Shown here piece after piece: positions 61,613 to 64,000 of a stretch of DNA of 64,000 nucleotides. Under the pieces are notes generated by a model. It was not told the DNA's origin. It made no database searches and worked only from the letters and a program-made list of their open reading frames with translations. This DNA is from Brenneria sp. hezel4-2-4 (GTDB taxonomy: Bacteria; Pseudomonadota; Gammaproteobacteria; Enterobacterales; Enterobacteriaceae), in the NCBI RefSeq assembly GCF_013155275.1, contig NZ_JABJXS010000012.1:1-64000 (forward strand), in the 5' to 3' direction. Each line of letters starts with the position of its first letter. Within the stretch, counting starts at the first letter, position 1. Both the position numbers and the translations under genes were made by a program.

Positions 61613-62863
61613 ATGAAGGGAATGCAAAAAATCCGCAGGGGTAAGAACTTCGCTGGCGTAGTGCTTTATGCATTAAGGCAAGCTTCTCATCATAAAAATT
61701 CCCCCTCAGTAATTGGTGGCAATATGGAGGGAAGCGCTGCTGGAGATCTGATCGCTGAATTTTCCACTACAAAAACGCTTCGCCCTGATGTAGCTAAAGC
61801 AGTGTGGCACAATTCGCTTCGTTTGCCGAAGAACGAAGCGCTGACAGAGGCTCAATGGTCAAAAATCGCTGATGATTACATGTCCCGAATGGGCTTCTCT
61901 GAAACGCATCTCAGATGCTATGTCCTTCATGACGATGCGGCCGGTCAGCACATCCACATTATTGCCAGTCGTATCGATCTCACCAATGGAAGCCTTTACT
62001 TGGGCAAAAATGAAAACCTCATCAGCACCCGTATCATCCAACAGTTAGAAATAGATCATCATCTGACCAGAACCAAAGGACCGGAAGCTAAAGCATCTCC
62101 GGCTTCATCCTCTCCTAAACCGAAACGCAAGAAATCACGTAATGAAGAAATGCTGGAGAAAAGGACTGGTGAACCATGCCCGAAAACCATCATCCAAAAC
62201 GCTCTGGAAGAACTGCTTGCCAGTAAACCATCCACAGCTGAATTTGTGCAACAGCTTGTGGCACAAAACATCAGGGCAATCCCGAACATCGCATCAACCG
62301 GAAAAATGAACGGTTTCTCATTCGAATGCCAGGGGATTGCCTTCAAAGCTTCTCAATTAGGCAAGTGTTATTCCTGGTCTGCCTTGCAGGAAAAACTCGA
62401 TTACCAACCGGAACGCGACAATGCTTTACTGATGAAATTGAAAGCATCGGTCAGCGAAGCTCCTGAGATAACCATCCATACAGAAACCATAACAGAAGAC
62501 GTTAACAGCCCCACCGAAACGCTTACCCTCAATAAAGACGCAGCTCAGGACGAATACGTTATCACTTATCCCACAGCGCTTCACAATGAAGCTGTTGCAA
62601 GTAACAAAGAAGCGATAGAAACCGAAGCGGTAAAAGAAGCTCCCAAGCGAAGCTATACGACTACTGCTTTCAGATGGTTGGAAGCCATACCTTATATAGA
62701 TGCGATTATTGGGATGTTGAAAAAACTGAAAATTCCAACCCTGAAACGTCCTCAAAAACACAAAACCATCACTGGCGTGAGAATGGTAGAGATAACACCG
62801 TCAAACCCAAAAACCGCCATTGAAACACCTCCAATTCATCGTAAACCCTCACCAACAATGTAG
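61613..62863 (+). CDS. MobA-type relaxase
   Basis: The 416-residue protein has an N-terminal relaxase domain (MQKIRRGKNFAGVVLYALRQ; DYMSRMGFSETHLRCYVLHDDAAGQHIHIIASRID) with the HIH metal motif that coordinates the nicking site. The nucleophile Tyr is probably in LYALRQ or nearby. The middle (PSTAEFVQQLVAQNIRAIPNIASTGKMNGFSFECQGIAF) is seen in related relaxases. The tail is a long linker without a primase domain. It would nick oriT and pilot the strand, needing type IV secretion from a helper element. Start 61613 has GGTGAG 9 bases upstream. Confidence 0.82.
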   Translation: MKGMQKIRRGKNFAGVVLYALRQASHHKNSPSVIGGNMEGSAAGDLIAEFSTTKTLRPDVAKAVWHNSLRLPKNEALTEAQWSKIADDYMSRMGFSETHLRCYVLHDDAAGQHIHIIASRIDLTNGSLYLGKNENLISTRIIQQLEIDHHLTRTKGPEAKASPASSSPKPKRKKSRNEEMLEKRTGEPCPKTIIQNALEELLASKPSTAEFVQQLVAQNIRAIPNIASTGKMNGFSFECQGIAFKASQLGKCYSWSALQEKLDYQPERDNALLMKLKASVSEAPEITIHTETITEDVNSPTETLTLNKDAAQDEYVITYPTALHNEAVASNKEAIETEAVKEAPKRSYTTTAFRWLEAIPYIDAIIGMLKKLKIPTLKRPQKHKTITGVRMVEITPSNPKTAIETPPIHRKPSPTM

Positions 62864-63160
62864 GGCTGGCAAGCCTTTCTTCATAGGTACAGACAGACCT
62901 ATCGATCGGTATAAACGATCTATAATCTATTTATGATAGATTACAACTATCTTAACTCACGCATCGATCGGTACAAGCGATTTGCTTTGTTTAAACAACT
63001 GGTCAAAATGTAACTTTGCGAAACTTTTTATAACAGACTGATTTAACTAGTCTATTTACTTACCCGGCTAACGAAAAGGTTAAGAAATGACAAATCTCAT
63101 CTCATTTGCGCCAGGCTTCATACGAATATGACTTTCATTTTCATTTACTAAGGAAACTGT
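62864..63160. repeat. Iteron-like and inverted repeats after the relaxase gene
   Basis: ATCGATCGGTA-T/C-AA-A/G-CGA occurs directly at 62901-62918 and 62963-62980 (16 of 18 identical). Between them TAATCTAT at 62923-62930 and ATAGATTA at 62936-62943 form a perfect 8-bp hairpin with loop TTATG. ATAGGT at 62884-62889 faces ACCTAT at 62897-62902. The set looks like protein-binding repeats (replication, partition or regulator sites). Confidence 0.55.
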
Positions 63161-63877
63161 ATGAGTATTCTCACGATGAGACGGTTTTGGATTGCGGTGT
63201 CCCTTCCCTTGTTTGTCGCCTGGTTTTTTTCCTCAGGAGCACTAATTTTGCTCTGGTGGCTCTGGCTCCCCATTAGCGCCCCTCTGCTCATTTGGGCTTT
63301 CCTCACTTACAGGCGCGATAAGAAAGAAGAAGCTGAAGCCGAATTAGCTAGGGCTAATTATCTTAATCGTCAGAAAAAAGAAATCACCACCCCAAAATTC
63401 GAGTTTATGGGGATAACATACACATTCGAAAAAACTTTTTCCGGCACAGTCATCGACGTTTGCGATGATCAACATATCTGGGCAAAAAGCGACGATGGAG
63501 TAGAAAAACGTTTTAAAATTTATGATGTGCATTTCAGAAAAGGGCATTACATCAGAAGATATGCATTTGTCCAGTATTTTAAGGATGGCGCATACCGTTC
63601 AATTAATAACGCCCTTATTATTAATGATAGTATCAACAATCGTGAAATTTCTGAGTTTTCAGAAGATTTATACACGCCATCTTCTTTTGCTCCGGCTCTT
63701 ACTATTCTTTTTATTATCTTGTTTATTTCCTTTTTCGTATGGGCATTCACACTAAATTACGGATACGTCATTCTTTCTGCGTTAGCTTTAATTTATATTT
63801 TAAGAAAAATCACTAAAAGAAATAGTCAAAAATTTAATTCAGAAGTGCAATATATTGCAAACAGACTGGAAAAATAA
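63161..63877 (+). CDS. Hypothetical membrane protein with soluble central domain
   Basis: The 238-residue protein has two N-terminal membrane segments (RFWIAVSLPLFVAWFFSSGALILLWWLWLPISAPLLIWAFL), a charged helix (RRDKKEEAEAELARA), a central beta-rich domain (TYTFEKTFSGTVIDVCDDQHIWAKSDDGVEKRFKIYDVHFRKGHYIRRYAFVQYF) and two C-terminal segments (FAPALTILFIILFISFFVWAF, YGYVILSALALIYIL). No family is recognised; the OB/SH3-like domain between helix pairs resembles stress-sensing membrane proteins. AAGGAA lies 5 bases before the ATG. It is followed by a lipoprotein gene, so the two may belong together. Confidence 0.65.
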   Translation: MSILTMRRFWIAVSLPLFVAWFFSSGALILLWWLWLPISAPLLIWAFLTYRRDKKEEAEAELARANYLNRQKKEITTPKFEFMGITYTFEKTFSGTVIDVCDDQHIWAKSDDGVEKRFKIYDVHFRKGHYIRRYAFVQYFKDGAYRSINNALIINDSINNREISEFSEDLYTPSSFAPALTILFIILFISFFVWAFTLNYGYVILSALALIYILRKITKRNSQKFNSEVQYIANRLEK

Positions 63878-63910
63878 AGTTCTACAATCTATTAAACAGG
63901 AAGTGATCAC

Positions 63911-64000
63911 ATGAAAAAAATCATCATCTCAGTATTCGTTTTTCTGTCTCTCGTCAGTTGTTCTTCTGTTGGTAATCAGTCTTTAAAAAACGAAACTCAG
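63911..64000 (+). CDS. Lipoprotein, N-terminal part (runs off the window)
   Basis: ATG 63911 has AGGAAG about 9 bases upstream. The 30 visible codons give a type II signal peptide, MKKIIISVFVFLSLVSCSSV, with lipobox LSLVSC. Function cannot be judged because the gene continues past the right edge. It starts 33 bases after the membrane-protein gene. Confidence 0.6.
   Translation, partial: MKKIIISVFVFLSLVSCSSVGNQSLKNETQ

Larger units (their letters stand above)
52538..64000 (+). mobile_element. Integrative, probably mobilizable genomic island at tRNA-Arg (left part)
   Basis: Evidence for an island: tRNA 3' end immediately followed by a P4-type integrase, lower and uneven GC, a second integrase tail, defence-type genes, RHH regulator, MobC and MobA genes, and cargo of unknown function. 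Its att core should be in the 3' part of the tRNA gene; the matching copy is not in this window, so the right end lies beyond 64000. The relaxase without visible type IV secretion genes suggests mobilization by a helper rather than self-transfer. Confidence 0.8.

Noticed and set aside
1-64000. CRISPR array
   Set aside because: No series of regularly spaced identical repeats is visible; the repeats seen are pairs.

Overview
The window looks like a chromosomal segment from a plant-associated member of the Pectobacteriaceae (Brenneria, Lonsdalea, Dickeya or Pectobacterium-like). The main reason is a complete Out-type type II secretion operon with an outS pilotin next to it, together with enterobacterial housekeeping genes (alaC, dbpA, yedI, a yaiL-like gene) of moderately high GC. 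Species cannot be fixed from the sequence alone.

Layout. (1) 1-13.7 kb is an accessory, largely AT-rich region scarred by mobile elements: an IS3-family end cutting a HAD-hydrolase gene copy (1-671), a yaiL-like gene, a panE-like pseudogene, a terminal-inverted-repeat element, a single-module C-A-T-TE peptide synthetase (2587-6423), an IS5-family remnant fused to a hydrolase remnant, a small gamma-glutamylcyclotransferase-like gene and a flavin monooxygenase. It ends with a tightly coupled operon (9764-13671): ankyrin protein, two HAD phosphatases, an unrecognised 407-residue protein, an APRT-like phosphoribosyltransferase and a pterin-4a-carbinolamine dehydratase. This operon is the best candidate here for an undescribed small-molecule pathway. 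(2) 13.9-18.6 kb is carbohydrate metabolism: gldA, yedI, a polyol dehydrogenase and a coupled SemiSWEET-type transporter behind a LacI-family-like operator.

(3) 18.7-25 kb is an IclR regulator, an amino-acid ABC importer and the lower histidine-degradation genes hutF-hutG-hutD in one direction. Two good NtrC boxes and a -24/-12 promoter precede it, so it reads as a nitrogen-starvation operon. (4) 25.1-29.3 kb is a GGDEF-EAL membrane protein followed by two orphan family-3 solute-binding proteins, an arrangement that suggests periplasmic ligand sensing into cyclic-di-GMP signalling. (5) 29.9-31.8 kb holds a lipoprotein and dbpA.

(6) 32.5-44.6 kb is the T2SS: outC-D-E-F-G-H-I-J-K-L-M-O plus outS, without outN or outB. 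(7) 44.8-52.2 kb holds alaC, a D-glutamate/D-amino-acid operon (dgcN-dgcA-dat) and a DUF3772 mechanosensitive channel.

(8) From 52.5 kb to the right edge is an integrative, probably mobilizable island at a tRNA-Arg(TCT) gene. It carries a P4-type integrase, the tail of a second integrase, a HEPN-motif protein, a DUF6119-family protein with a small partner, a PD-(D/E)xK-like protein with membrane partners, an RHH regulator with a palindromic operator, MobC and MobA relaxase genes with an oriT-like inverted repeat, and cargo membrane proteins. Its right end lies outside the window.
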